A DNA stretch of 48,853 bases from an uncultured Roseburia sp. (GTDB lineage: Bacteria > Bacillota > Clostridia > Lachnospirales > Lachnospiraceae), in assembly GCA_934292805.1 (NCBI GenBank), contig CAKQXQ010000017.1:1-48853 (forward strand). Reading direction: 5' to 3'. The position numbers were made by a program, and so were the translations under genes. The notes beneath the pieces were generated by a model that was given only the letters and a program-made list of their open reading frames with translations, was not told the origin of the DNA and did not search any database. This document shows, in pieces, positions 17,703 through 24,581 of this stretch. Position 1 is the stretch's first letter. Every line of letters starts with the position of its first letter.

Positions 17703-18351
17703 TGAAGTGACAAATATGATCATTACAGGAATCTGGGAAACTCTTTATATGACGCTTGTTTCCACATTTGCAGGATACGTGATCGGACTTCCGATGGGGA
17801 TCGTACTCACTGTTTCCGACAAAGACGGAATCCATCCAAATGCATTGGTGTATAAAATCCTGGATGTGATCGCCAATATCGTGCGAAGTATCCCATTTAT
17901 TATCTTACTGGTATTGCTGATCCCGTTTACAAGATTTGTAGTTGGAAAAAGTTATGGTTCTACAGCAACGATCGTACCGCTTGTCATTGCAGCGGCACCA
18001 TATATCGCCAGAATGGTAGAATCTTCATTAAAAGAAGTGGATGCCGGCGTGATCGAAGCGGCAAGATCCATGGGAGCATCGAATTTTACGATCATTACAA
18101 AAGTCATGCTTGTGGAGGCACGTACTTCACTTCTTGTAGGTGCAACGATCACCCTTGGAACTGTTTTAGGCTATTCCGCAATGTCAGGAGCTGTTGGTGG
18201 AGGCGGACTCGGAGCGATCGCGATCCGTTATGGTTATACCCGCTGGCAGACAGACATTATGATCGTAACCGTAGTTTTACTCATTATTTTATTCCAGATA
18301 TTCCAGACGATCGGAATGAAACTGGCAGAGAAATCTGATCACAGAAAGTAA
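17692..18351 (+). CDS. metI: Methionine ABC transporter permease MetI
   Basis: A 219-residue permease with five hydrophobic segments, the normal size for MetI. The coupling loop EAARSMGASNFTIITKVMLV, typical of MetI, meets MetN. The C-terminal sequence SAMSGAVGGGGLGAIAIRYG is also characteristic of the family. Together with MetN and MetQ it forms the plasma-membrane methionine importer. The start overlaps metN by 11 bases, with GGAGGTG upstream as ribosome site. Confidence 0.94.
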   Translation: MWSSEVTNMIITGIWETLYMTLVSTFAGYVIGLPMGIVLTVSDKDGIHPNALVYKILDVIANIVRSIPFIILLVLLIPFTRFVVGKSYGSTATIVPLVIAAAPYIARMVESSLKEVDAGVIEAARSMGASNFTIITKVMLVEARTSLLVGATITLGTVLGYSAMSGAVGGGGLGAIAIRYGYTRWQTDIMIVTVVLLIILFQIFQTIGMKLAEKSDHRK

Positions 18352-18385
18352 TATATATTTTGACCGAAAAAAGGAGGACTTTATT

Positions 18386-19270
18386 ATGAAAAAGAAATTA
18401 TTATCAGGTATTTTAGCAGGAGTGCTTGCAGTAGGTGTCCTTGCAGGATGCGGAAGCAAAGCAGAGGAGAACACAAAGACTCAGGACAATGCGGCAGCAG
18501 CAACAGAAGCAGCAGGCGATACAGCAGCAGAATCCAAAGGAACGATCAAGGTAGCGGCATCCGCAACACCTCATGCAGAAATCCTGGCAGCTGCAAAACC
18601 AATCCTTGCAGAACAGGGATGGGATCTGGAAGTAACAGAGTTTGATGATTATGTATTACCGAACGAAGTAGTAGAGAGCGGTGAGATGGATGCAAACTAT
18701 TTCCAGCATGTTCCATACCTTGATAGCTTCAATGAGGAAAAAGGAACACATCTGGTAGAAGTTGGAAAAATCCATTACGAGCCATTCGGAATTTATCCGG
18801 GAACAAAAGCGGATCTTGGTGAAATCGCAGATGGAGATGTGATCGCAGTTCCGAATGATACAACAAATGAGGCACGTGCACTGTTATTATTACAGGATAA
18901 CGGAATCATCACATTAAAAGAAGGTGCAGGTCTTGAAGCAACTGTGAATGATATTGCCGAGAATCCTTATAATATTAAAATTGAAGAGCTTGCAGCAGAG
19001 TCAGTAGCAAGAGTTACAGATGAAGTCGCATATGTCGTATTAAATGGTAACTATGCATTACAGGCAGGATTCTCCGTAGCGAAGGATGCACTTGCTTATG
19101 AGAAATCTGATTCTGAGGCAGCAAAGACATATGTAAATGTAATTGTTGTAAAAGAAGGCAATGAAGATAACGAAGGTGTGAAAGCACTGGTTGATGTTTT
19201 GAAATCCGATGAGATCAAAAAATTCATCAATGACAAATACGATGGCGCAGTTATCCCATTTGAAGAATAA
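18386..19270 (+). CDS. metQ: Methionine-binding lipoprotein MetQ
   Basis: A 294-residue NlpA/MetQ-family substrate-binding lipoprotein. Its signal peptide MKKKLLSGILAGVLAVGVLA ends in a lipobox with Cys22, so it should be anchored outside the membrane. An Ala/Glu/Thr-rich linker (to about residue 50) precedes the binding domain, which opens IKVAASATPHAEILAAAKPI as in MetQ and contains the YFQHVPYLDSFN motif. AAAGGAGG precedes the start. Third gene of metNIQ, with a strong hairpin just after it. Confidence 0.95.
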   Translation: MKKKLLSGILAGVLAVGVLAGCGSKAEENTKTQDNAAAATEAAGDTAAESKGTIKVAASATPHAEILAAAKPILAEQGWDLEVTEFDDYVLPNEVVESGEMDANYFQHVPYLDSFNEEKGTHLVEVGKIHYEPFGIYPGTKADLGEIADGDVIAVPNDTTNEARALLLLQDNGIITLKEGAGLEATVNDIAENPYNIKIEELAAESVARVTDEVAYVVLNGNYALQAGFSVAKDALAYEKSDSEAAKTYVNVIVVKEGNEDNEGVKALVDVLKSDEIKKFINDKYDGAVIPFEE

Positions 19271-19278
19271 ATTCTAAT

Positions 19279-19311
19279 ACAGCCCACTGTCGGAAAAGGA
19301 CAGTGGGCTGT
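19279..19311 (+). terminator. Strong hairpin after metQ
   Basis: A perfect 13-bp stem (ACAGCCCACTGTC with GACAGTGGGCTGT) encloses a GGAAAAG loop. No run of T follows, so it may act as an mRNA 3' end stabiliser or an inefficient terminator rather than a classical one. Confidence 0.6.
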
Positions 19312-19347
19312 CACAATGAGAAAATAAAAAACGGAAAGAGAAATAGA

Positions 19348-20292
19348 ATGAAATACTACCTGGCACCGATGGAAGGCCTGACAGGCTATATTTACCGCAA
19401 TGCTTATCAGAAATATTTTCATGAGATCGACCGGTATTTTACACCTTTTATCACAAATAAGAAACTGGATTTTAAAGCACAAAAAGAGATTGACCCTGAG
19501 CATAATAAGGGAATGGATGTCGTTCCGCAGATTCTGACAAATCAGACAGAAGATTTTATTTCTATCACCAGACAGTTGAAGAAATTCGGTTATGAGGAAG
19601 TAAATCTAAATCTGGGATGTCCGTCTGGAACAGTCGTAGCAAAAAACAGAGGATCAGGGTTTCTTGGCGTTCCAGATCAACTGGACGAGTTTCTCGATAC
19701 GATCTTTACCGAGTGTGACTGCAGGATTTCAATCAAAACAAGAGTTGGAAAAGATTCACCGCAGGAGTGGGAACAGATTCTTGCGATTTATGAGAAATAT
19801 CCGCTGTCAGAACTGATCATACATCCGAGGATCCAGAAAGATTTTTATAAGTACAGTCCACGCATGGAACAGTATGAATACGCAACAAAACACAGCCACC
19901 ATTCACTTTGCTTTAATGGTGACATTCATTCCGTGAAGGCGTATGAACAATTGTTAGAGCAATTCCCGAATACAGAAAAAGTAATGCTTGGCAGAGGAAT
20001 CTTACAGGATCCGGGGCTTGCCGGGAAATTAAAAAACACAGGGAACAGTCAGGACCACAGAGTGAAAAAACAGACGCTCAGAGAATTCCATGATGAGATT
20101 TGTGATGGTTATAAGGGAGTAATGTCCGGGGACAGGAATACCCTGTTTAAGATGAAAGAACTGTGGGGCTATATGGGAAAAAGTTTTACAAATCCGGAAA
20201 AATATCTGAAAAAGATCCGGAAGACGGAAAGACTGGCTGAATATTATGTGATCGTTGATGCACTCTTCCGGGAGCAGGAGCTTTTGGAGTAA
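19348..20292 (+). CDS. tRNA-dihydrouridine synthase family protein
   Basis: A 314-residue flavoenzyme of the Dus family, which reduces specific uridines of tRNA to dihydrouridine using FMN and NAD(P)H. The start MKYYLAPMEGLTGYIYRNAY carries the FMN-binding APMEGLT motif. The catalytic Cys sits in LNLGCPSGTVVAKNRGSGFL, and RISIKTRVGKDS and HPRIQKDFY carry the substrate and phosphate contacts, the Arg replacing the usual His/Gln-Gly-Arg form. GGAAAGAG precedes ATG 19348; an upstream in-frame start at 19303 would lie inside the metQ hairpin and is less likely. Convergent with the next gene. Confidence 0.92.
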   Translation: MKYYLAPMEGLTGYIYRNAYQKYFHEIDRYFTPFITNKKLDFKAQKEIDPEHNKGMDVVPQILTNQTEDFISITRQLKKFGYEEVNLNLGCPSGTVVAKNRGSGFLGVPDQLDEFLDTIFTECDCRISIKTRVGKDSPQEWEQILAIYEKYPLSELIIHPRIQKDFYKYSPRMEQYEYATKHSHHSLCFNGDIHSVKAYEQLLEQFPNTEKVMLGRGILQDPGLAGKLKNTGNSQDHRVKKQTLREFHDEICDGYKGVMSGDRNTLFKMKELWGYMGKSFTNPEKYLKKIRKTERLAEYYVIVDALFREQELLE

Positions 20293-20301
20293 CGGACAGG
20301 C

Positions 20302-20748
20302 CTAAAGCCTTATCCGTTTTACATCATAGTGGTCACCGGTAAGTTCAAGGATCGCGAATCCCTTTCCATCACCACGATCGGAACCGGCACTTCCCGGATT
20401 AAGGAAAACCTTTCCGAAGCGGTCATAATGGGTAAAGACATGAGTGTGTCCGAAGATGATAAAGTCTGCATCGGTCAGATCGAATGGAAGATCCGCTCTG
20501 TTATGGACAAGATAAAACATCTTCCCACCGATCGGAACAGAAAGAAATTCATGCAGATAAGATGCCCATTCGCCATGGTCGCAGTTTCCACGGACGGCAT
20601 ACATCGGGATTTTGCAGTCTAAAAATCTCTGATAAGTACGTTCATTGTCAAAGTCACCTGTATGGATAAGATAATCGCAGCCATTGAGCTGTTCAAAAAT
20701 TTCACTGCGGCAAATACCGTGTGTGTCAGAAATTAATGCAATTTTCAT
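20302..20748 (-). CDS. YfcE/MJ0936-type metallophosphodiesterase
   Basis: A 148-residue calcineurin-like phosphodiesterase. Metal-binding motifs in order are ISDTHG (residues 6-11), HTGDFD, RGNCDHGEW and GHTHVFTHYD, all intact. Members such as YfcE hydrolyse simple phosphodiesters with Mn2+, but the natural substrate is generally unknown. GAGGT lies 9 bases before this ATG, which I prefer to an upstream in-frame start at 20814 that would add 22 residues ahead of the conserved N-terminus. It is transcribed away from the pflB leader region. Confidence 0.92.
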   Translation of the reverse strand: MKIALISDTHGICRSEIFEQLNGCDYLIHTGDFDNERTYQRFLDCKIPMYAVRGNCDHGEWASYLHEFLSVPIGGKMFYLVHNRADLPFDLTDADFIIFGHTHVFTHYDRFGKVFLNPGSAGSDRGDGKGFAILELTGDHYDVKRIRL

Positions 20749-20850
20749 AAATAAGACCTCACTTTGCTCAAGTTTATCATAGAAGGAGCGAATGGGGCAA
20801 GAAAAAATCTGCACCTATTTTGGTGTATCAAAATTGTGAATAATTACCTA

Positions 20851-20879
20851 TTGAAAAAAGACAGTTTACATAGTACAAT
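20851..20879 (+). promoter_or_regulatory. pflB promoter P1
   Basis: -35 TTGAAA (20851-20856), a 17-base spacer and -10 TACAAT (20874-20879) predict a start near 20886, exactly where the riboswitch aptamer begins. Confidence 0.65.
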
Positions 20880-20886
20880 ACAATCG

Positions 20887-20986
20887 TTATATGACTGACG
20901 GAATAGTGGGGTTTACCACGTGAAGTATAACGAATCAATGCCGACCGTCTGGGCGAAGAGTCCAGTCGTGCGGTTCTTTTTATTTT
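20887..20986 (+). promoter_or_regulatory. ZTP (pfl-motif) riboswitch with overlapping terminator, upstream of pflB
   Basis: The RNA contains the hallmarks of the ZTP/pfl aptamer: ATGACTGACGGAA, a small GTGGGG-TTTA-CCAC hairpin, GTGAAGTATAACGAATC, and the 3' element CCGACCGTCTGGGC. ZTP (5-aminoimidazole-4-carboxamide ribonucleotide triphosphate) signals one-carbon/folate shortage. The 3' element can instead pair with CCAG...CGGT just downstream and then enter a TTCTTTTT run, forming a terminator that ligand binding would prevent. This type was named for its place upstream of pfl genes, as here. Formate made by PFL feeds formyl-tetrahydrofolate. Confidence 0.85.
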
Positions 20987-21000
20987 CAGGGTAAATTTTC

Positions 21001-21036
21001 CAAAAAATTCCATTGGAACAAAAAATTCCATTGGAA
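21001..21036 (+). repeat. Two tandem 18-bp repeats with palindromic cores
   Basis: The unit CAAAAAATTCCATTGGAA occurs twice head to tail without mismatch. Each unit contains TTCCA-T-TGGAA, a one-centre palindrome, so the pair looks like two binding sites one-and-a-half to two helical turns apart. A small AATGAG/CTCATT hairpin and a TTTTTT run follow (21034-21064). Confidence 0.75.
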
Positions 21037-21097
21037 TGAGAAAGAAACCACTCATTGTATTTTTTCAAATACTTACTGGAAAAGACGCGCGTGACTC

Positions 21098-21124
21098 TTG
21101 ACAAAAGATGAAAGTTAGTATAGC
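21098..21124 (+). promoter_or_regulatory. Possible second pflB promoter P2
   Basis: A consensus -35 TTGACA (21098-21103) is followed after 15 bases by a weak -10 TATAGC. The spacing is short, so activity is uncertain. The -10 region lies inside the half-site array described next. Confidence 0.4.
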
Positions 21125-21150
21125 CTAACCATGGTTAGAGAAAACTAACT
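21113..21150. promoter_or_regulatory. Symmetric four-half-site operator array upstream of pflB
   Basis: Four half-sites alternate GTTAG-N6-CTAAC-N4-GTTAG-N6-CTAAC about one axis, with a perfect 14-bp palindrome CTAACCATGGTTAG at the centre (21125-21138). The left part (21115-21133) matches 15 of 19 positions of the DtxR/IdeR iron-regulator box TWAGGTTAGSCTAACCTWA. It covers the -10 of possible promoter P2, as expected for a repressor site. Confidence 0.6.
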
Positions 21151-21235
21151 ATGCATCAATCAAAAATCAGAATGAGCACCATGGCAAAAAGCTATGAACC
21201 ATGCAAGGCCACACGAGTGGCAGAAGGAGAGAAAA

Positions 21236-23464
21236 ATGCAGAAAGAATGGAGAAGCTTCCAGGGCGGAGCCTGGGAAACAGAAGTAAACGTAAGAGATTT
21301 TATTCAGAGAAATTATCACCCATATGACGGGGATGATTCTTTCCTGGAAGGACCAACACAGGATACAAAAGATCTCTGGGATCAGGTATTAGAGCTTTCA
21401 AAACAGGAAAGAGAAGCAGGCGGTGTGTTAGACATGGACACCAAGATCATTTCCACGATCACTTCCCATGGTCCTGGTTATTTGAATAAAGAAAAAGAAA
21501 AGATTGTCGGCTTCCAGACAGACAAACCTTTTAAGCGTGCATTACAGCCTTATGGCGGTATCCGTATGGCAATGAAGGCTTGCGAGGATAACGGATACAA
21601 GGTGGATCCGGAAGTCGTAGAGTATTTTACAATACACAGAAAGACTCACAATGCAGGAGTATTTGATGCTTACACACCGGAGATGAGAGCATGCAGAAGT
21701 GCACATATCATCACAGGACTTCCGGATGCATATGGACGAGGAAGAATTATCGGTGACTACAGAAGACCGGCTCTTTATGGTGTAGATCGTCTGATCGAAG
21801 ATAAGAAAGAGCAGTTAAACAGTACACGTACGATCATGTATTCTGATGTGATCCGTGAGAGGGAAGAGTTATCCGAACAGATCCGTGCATTGGAAATGTT
21901 AAAGAAACTGGCAGAAATTTACGGCTGTGATATTTCAAAACCTGCGAATAATATATTAGAGGCAACACAGGCTGTTTATTTCTCCTATCTCGCAGCAGTA
22001 AAAGAACAGAACGGTGCGGCAATGTCCTTAGGACGTACCTCTACATTCCTTGATATCTATGCAGAGCGTGACCTTGCAGAGGGAACCTTCACAGAGAAGG
22101 AGATCCAGGAGATCATTGACCAGTTCGTAATGAAGCTGCGTCTTGTAAAATTTGCACGTACACCGGAATATAACAATATTTTCGCAGGAGATCCGACCTG
22201 GGTAACAGAAGCGATCGCAGGTATCGGAGTAGACGGAAGACATATGGTAACAAAGATGTCCTACCGTTATCTGAATACCTTAAATAATATCGGTGCTGCA
22301 CCGGAACCAAACTTAACCGTTCTCTGGTCAGTAAAATTACCGGAAAGCTTTAAAAAATTCTGTGCAGACATTTCAATTAAGCATTCTGCAGTCCAGTATG
22401 AGAATGATGATATTATGCGTGTGATCCATGGAGATGACTATGGTATCGCCTGCTGTGTATCATCCATGAAGATCGGAAAGGAAATGCAGTTCTTCGGTGC
22501 AAGAGCGAACCTTGCAAAATGCCTGCTTTATGCGATCAATGGTGGTGTGGATGAGATCAGCGGAAAACAGGTAGGACCAAAATACCGTCCGGTAACATCT
22601 GAATATCTGGATTATGATGACGTATGGGACAAATACAAAGATATGATGAAATGGCTGGCAGGTGTTTACGTAAATGCTTTAAATATCATTCATTATATGC
22701 ATGACAAGTATTGCTATGAAAAATTAGAGATGGCTTTACATGATAAAAATGTAAGAAGATGGTTTGCAACCGGTATTGCAGGATTTTCAGTTGTAGCAGA
22801 TTCCCTTTCTGCGATCAAATATGCAAAAGTAAAACCGATCCGTGATGAGAATGGTATCGCGATCGATTTTGAGATCGAAGGGGATTTCCCGAAATATGGC
22901 AATGATGACGACCGCGTAGATGAGATCGCAAAAGAAGTGCTTCACACATTTATCGGATACATCAAAGGAAACCATACTTACCGTGGCGGTATCCAGACAA
23001 CTTCTATTTTAACAATTACTTCCAATGTTTCTTACGGAAGAAATACAGGAGCAACTCCGGACGGAAGAAAGAAAGGTGTTGCATTCGCTCCGGGAGCAAA
23101 CCCAATGCACGGACGTGATACCCATGGCGCAGTTGCTTCACTGGCATCTGTAGCAAAGATTCCGTTTATGGATTCACAGGATGGTATTTCCAATACCTTT
23201 ACGATCGTGCCGGATGCATTAGGAAAAGACGATGAAGGACAGAAAAACAATCTTGTATCCCTGTTGGATGGTTATACAGCACAGGGAGGACATCATCTGA
23301 ACGTAAACGTATTGAACCGTGACACTTTATTAGATGCACAGAAGCATCCGGAACTGTATCCACAGCTTACGATCCGTGTATCAGGATATGCAGTTAACTT
23401 TATCAAACTTACAAAAGAGCAGCAGGACGAAGTGATCGCACGTACTTTCCACGAGCGTATGTAA
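21236..23464 (+). CDS. pflB: Formate C-acetyltransferase (pyruvate formate-lyase)
   Basis: Glycyl-radical enzyme converting pyruvate and CoA to acetyl-CoA and formate in anaerobic metabolism. The 742-residue product has the N-terminal EVNVRDFIQRNYHPYDGDDS motif. The catalytic pair Cys406-Cys407 lies in GIACCVSS, followed by MQFFGARANLAK, and the radical Gly717 in RVSGYAV is close to the C-terminus. ATG 21236 with AAGGAGAG 6 bases upstream matches the usual PFL start; an in-frame ATG at 21194 has no ribosome site. The long leader carries a ZTP riboswitch and other elements. pflA follows 122 bases later. Confidence 0.97.
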   Translation: MQKEWRSFQGGAWETEVNVRDFIQRNYHPYDGDDSFLEGPTQDTKDLWDQVLELSKQEREAGGVLDMDTKIISTITSHGPGYLNKEKEKIVGFQTDKPFKRALQPYGGIRMAMKACEDNGYKVDPEVVEYFTIHRKTHNAGVFDAYTPEMRACRSAHIITGLPDAYGRGRIIGDYRRPALYGVDRLIEDKKEQLNSTRTIMYSDVIREREELSEQIRALEMLKKLAEIYGCDISKPANNILEATQAVYFSYLAAVKEQNGAAMSLGRTSTFLDIYAERDLAEGTFTEKEIQEIIDQFVMKLRLVKFARTPEYNNIFAGDPTWVTEAIAGIGVDGRHMVTKMSYRYLNTLNNIGAAPEPNLTVLWSVKLPESFKKFCADISIKHSAVQYENDDIMRVIHGDDYGIACCVSSMKIGKEMQFFGARANLAKCLLYAINGGVDEISGKQVGPKYRPVTSEYLDYDDVWDKYKDMMKWLAGVYVNALNIIHYMHDKYCYEKLEMALHDKNVRRWFATGIAGFSVVADSLSAIKYAKVKPIRDENGIAIDFEIEGDFPKYGNDDDRVDEIAKEVLHTFIGYIKGNHTYRGGIQTTSILTITSNVSYGRNTGATPDGRKKGVAFAPGANPMHGRDTHGAVASLASVAKIPFMDSQDGISNTFTIVPDALGKDDEGQKNNLVSLLDGYTAQGGHHLNVNVLNRDTLLDAQKHPELYPQLTIRVSGYAVNFIKLTKEQQDEVIARTFHERM

Positions 23465-23586
23465 TTCGCCGGCGACACGTAGCGAGAGCGTGTTTTCGAA
23501 AATTTTGTTAATTTTGAACAATTTAAAGAAGAGTATGAAGAGTTTCGCAATTACCTAAAGTAATATGAATAAGTAAGGAGAGTAAC
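23465..23586 (+). other. pflB-pflA intergenic spacer with coding-like segment
   Basis: The spacer holds a small hairpin (ACACG with CGTGT, 23475-23494) and, from 23483 to a TAA at 23563, a start-less open stretch whose translation ends FVNFEQFKEEYEEFRNYLK. Its acidic/aromatic composition looks like a real peptide tail, but no start codon precedes it. pflA's own AAGGAG site lies at the end. Confidence 0.4.
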
Positions 23587-24384
23587 ATGGGGAGAATTCA
23601 CTCGTTAGAAACATTTGGTACCGTGGACGGACCGGGAGTACGGTTTGTGGTATTTTTTCAGGGCTGCCCGATGCGCTGCCAGTATTGTCACAATCCTGAT
23701 ACCTGGAATATAGAAGACGGCGAAGAAATGTCAGCAGAGGAGATCATCACATGTTTTGAACGCAACCGATCCTTCTATCAGACAGGCGGGATCACGGCAA
23801 CGGGTGGAGAACCTATGCTGCAGTTAGATTTTCTGACCGAGCTTTTTACGAAGGCAAAAGAAAAAGGAATCCATACCTGTCTGGACACATCCGGGATTAT
23901 ATTCCCAGAGAAACTGGTTGAGTCAGAACAGACAGAAGAGACGGAAATGAACCTTACAGGAATAGATGCAGATACGAGGACGGACAGAATGCAGAAAATA
24001 GAGCAGCTCATGTCCGTGACAGACCTTGTTATGCTTGACATTAAGCATATCAAAGATAAGGAGCATCAGAAACTTACCGGGCAGTCGAACAGAAATATTC
24101 TTGCATTTGCAAGGTATCTGGATTCCATCGGAAAGCCTGTCTGGATCCGGCATGTGGTTGTACCTGGAATTACGTTTGATAGAGAGGAACTGACTGAACT
24201 CGGAAAATTTTTAAAGACACTGCATAACGTGGAGAAGCTTGAGGTTCTTCCATATCATTCAATGGGAAAAGTCAAGTACGATAATCTGGGAATGGATTAT
24301 ATTTTAAAAGATACGCCACAGCTTACAAAGGCGGAGGCAAAGGAAGCAGAGGAGATCATCCGTAAGGCGTGGAATAATTATTAA
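23587..24384 (+). CDS. pflA: Pyruvate formate-lyase activating enzyme
   Basis: Radical SAM enzyme that installs the glycyl radical on PflB using S-adenosylmethionine and a [4Fe-4S] cluster. The cluster ligands are Cys27, Cys31 and Cys34 in GCPMRCQYCHNPDTW, and the SAM-binding TATGGEPMLQ motif follows. At 265 residues it is about 20 longer than E. coli PflA (246). The extra acidic stretch lies around residues 112-138 (SEQTEETEMNLTGIDADTR), between the CLDTSG and TDLVMLDIKH motifs. AAGGAG precedes the ATG, and a terminator follows. Confidence 0.96.
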   Translation: MGRIHSLETFGTVDGPGVRFVVFFQGCPMRCQYCHNPDTWNIEDGEEMSAEEIITCFERNRSFYQTGGITATGGEPMLQLDFLTELFTKAKEKGIHTCLDTSGIIFPEKLVESEQTEETEMNLTGIDADTRTDRMQKIEQLMSVTDLVMLDIKHIKDKEHQKLTGQSNRNILAFARYLDSIGKPVWIRHVVVPGITFDREELTELGKFLKTLHNVEKLEVLPYHSMGKVKYDNLGMDYILKDTPQLTKAEAKEAEEIIRKAWNNY

Positions 24385-24393
24385 GAGTCATAT

Positions 24394-24428
24394 AAAAAGA
24401 ACTGTCGCACATAGCGGCAGTTCTTTTT
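24394..24428 (+). terminator. Rho-independent terminator after pflA
   Basis: GAACTGTCGC pairs with GCGGCAGTTC (one G-U) around a short loop, flanked by AAAAA and TTTTT, so it could work in both directions. Confidence 0.88.
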
Positions 24429-24469
24429 ATACGAAAAACGAAGCTGCTACAATACAGAGGGAATGTAGC

Positions 24470-24498
24470 TTGACAACTGGTTATTCTACGCTTATACT
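24470..24498 (+). promoter_or_regulatory. Promoter of the ECF transporter genes
   Basis: Near-consensus promoter: TTGACA (24470-24475), 17 bases, TATACT (24493-24498). Transcription should start near 24505. Confidence 0.78.
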
Positions 24499-24565
24499 GC
24501 ATAAAGTATGCTTATTATGGAATGAGTCTGCACATTTATAGCATGGCAGATTCATGTTTTTTATA
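24499..24565 (+). promoter_or_regulatory. Attenuator-like leader of the ECF operon
   Basis: A terminator hairpin pairs ATGAGTCTGC (24522-24531) with GCAGATTCAT (24546-24555) and runs into TTTTTT, all before the start codon. ATGCT (24508-24512) could pair with AGCAT (24540-24544), which overlaps the terminator loop, giving a possible alternative fold. No known riboswitch class is recognised. Confidence 0.5.
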
Positions 24566-24581
24566 GAAATGAGGAAATTCA

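Noticed and set aside
20833..20850. Rex redox-regulator site near the pflB promoter
   Set aside because: Only one half-site (TTGTGAA) is present; the TTCACAA partner is missing.
21151..21322. Leader peptide frame starting at 21151 and overlapping pflB
   Set aside because: Open for about 57 codons but without a convincing ribosome site; most of it overlaps pflB in another frame.
24499..24581. preQ1-I riboswitch ahead of the ECF genes
   Set aside because: The leader is about the right size, but the conserved loop and A-rich 3' tail of preQ1-I are not present.
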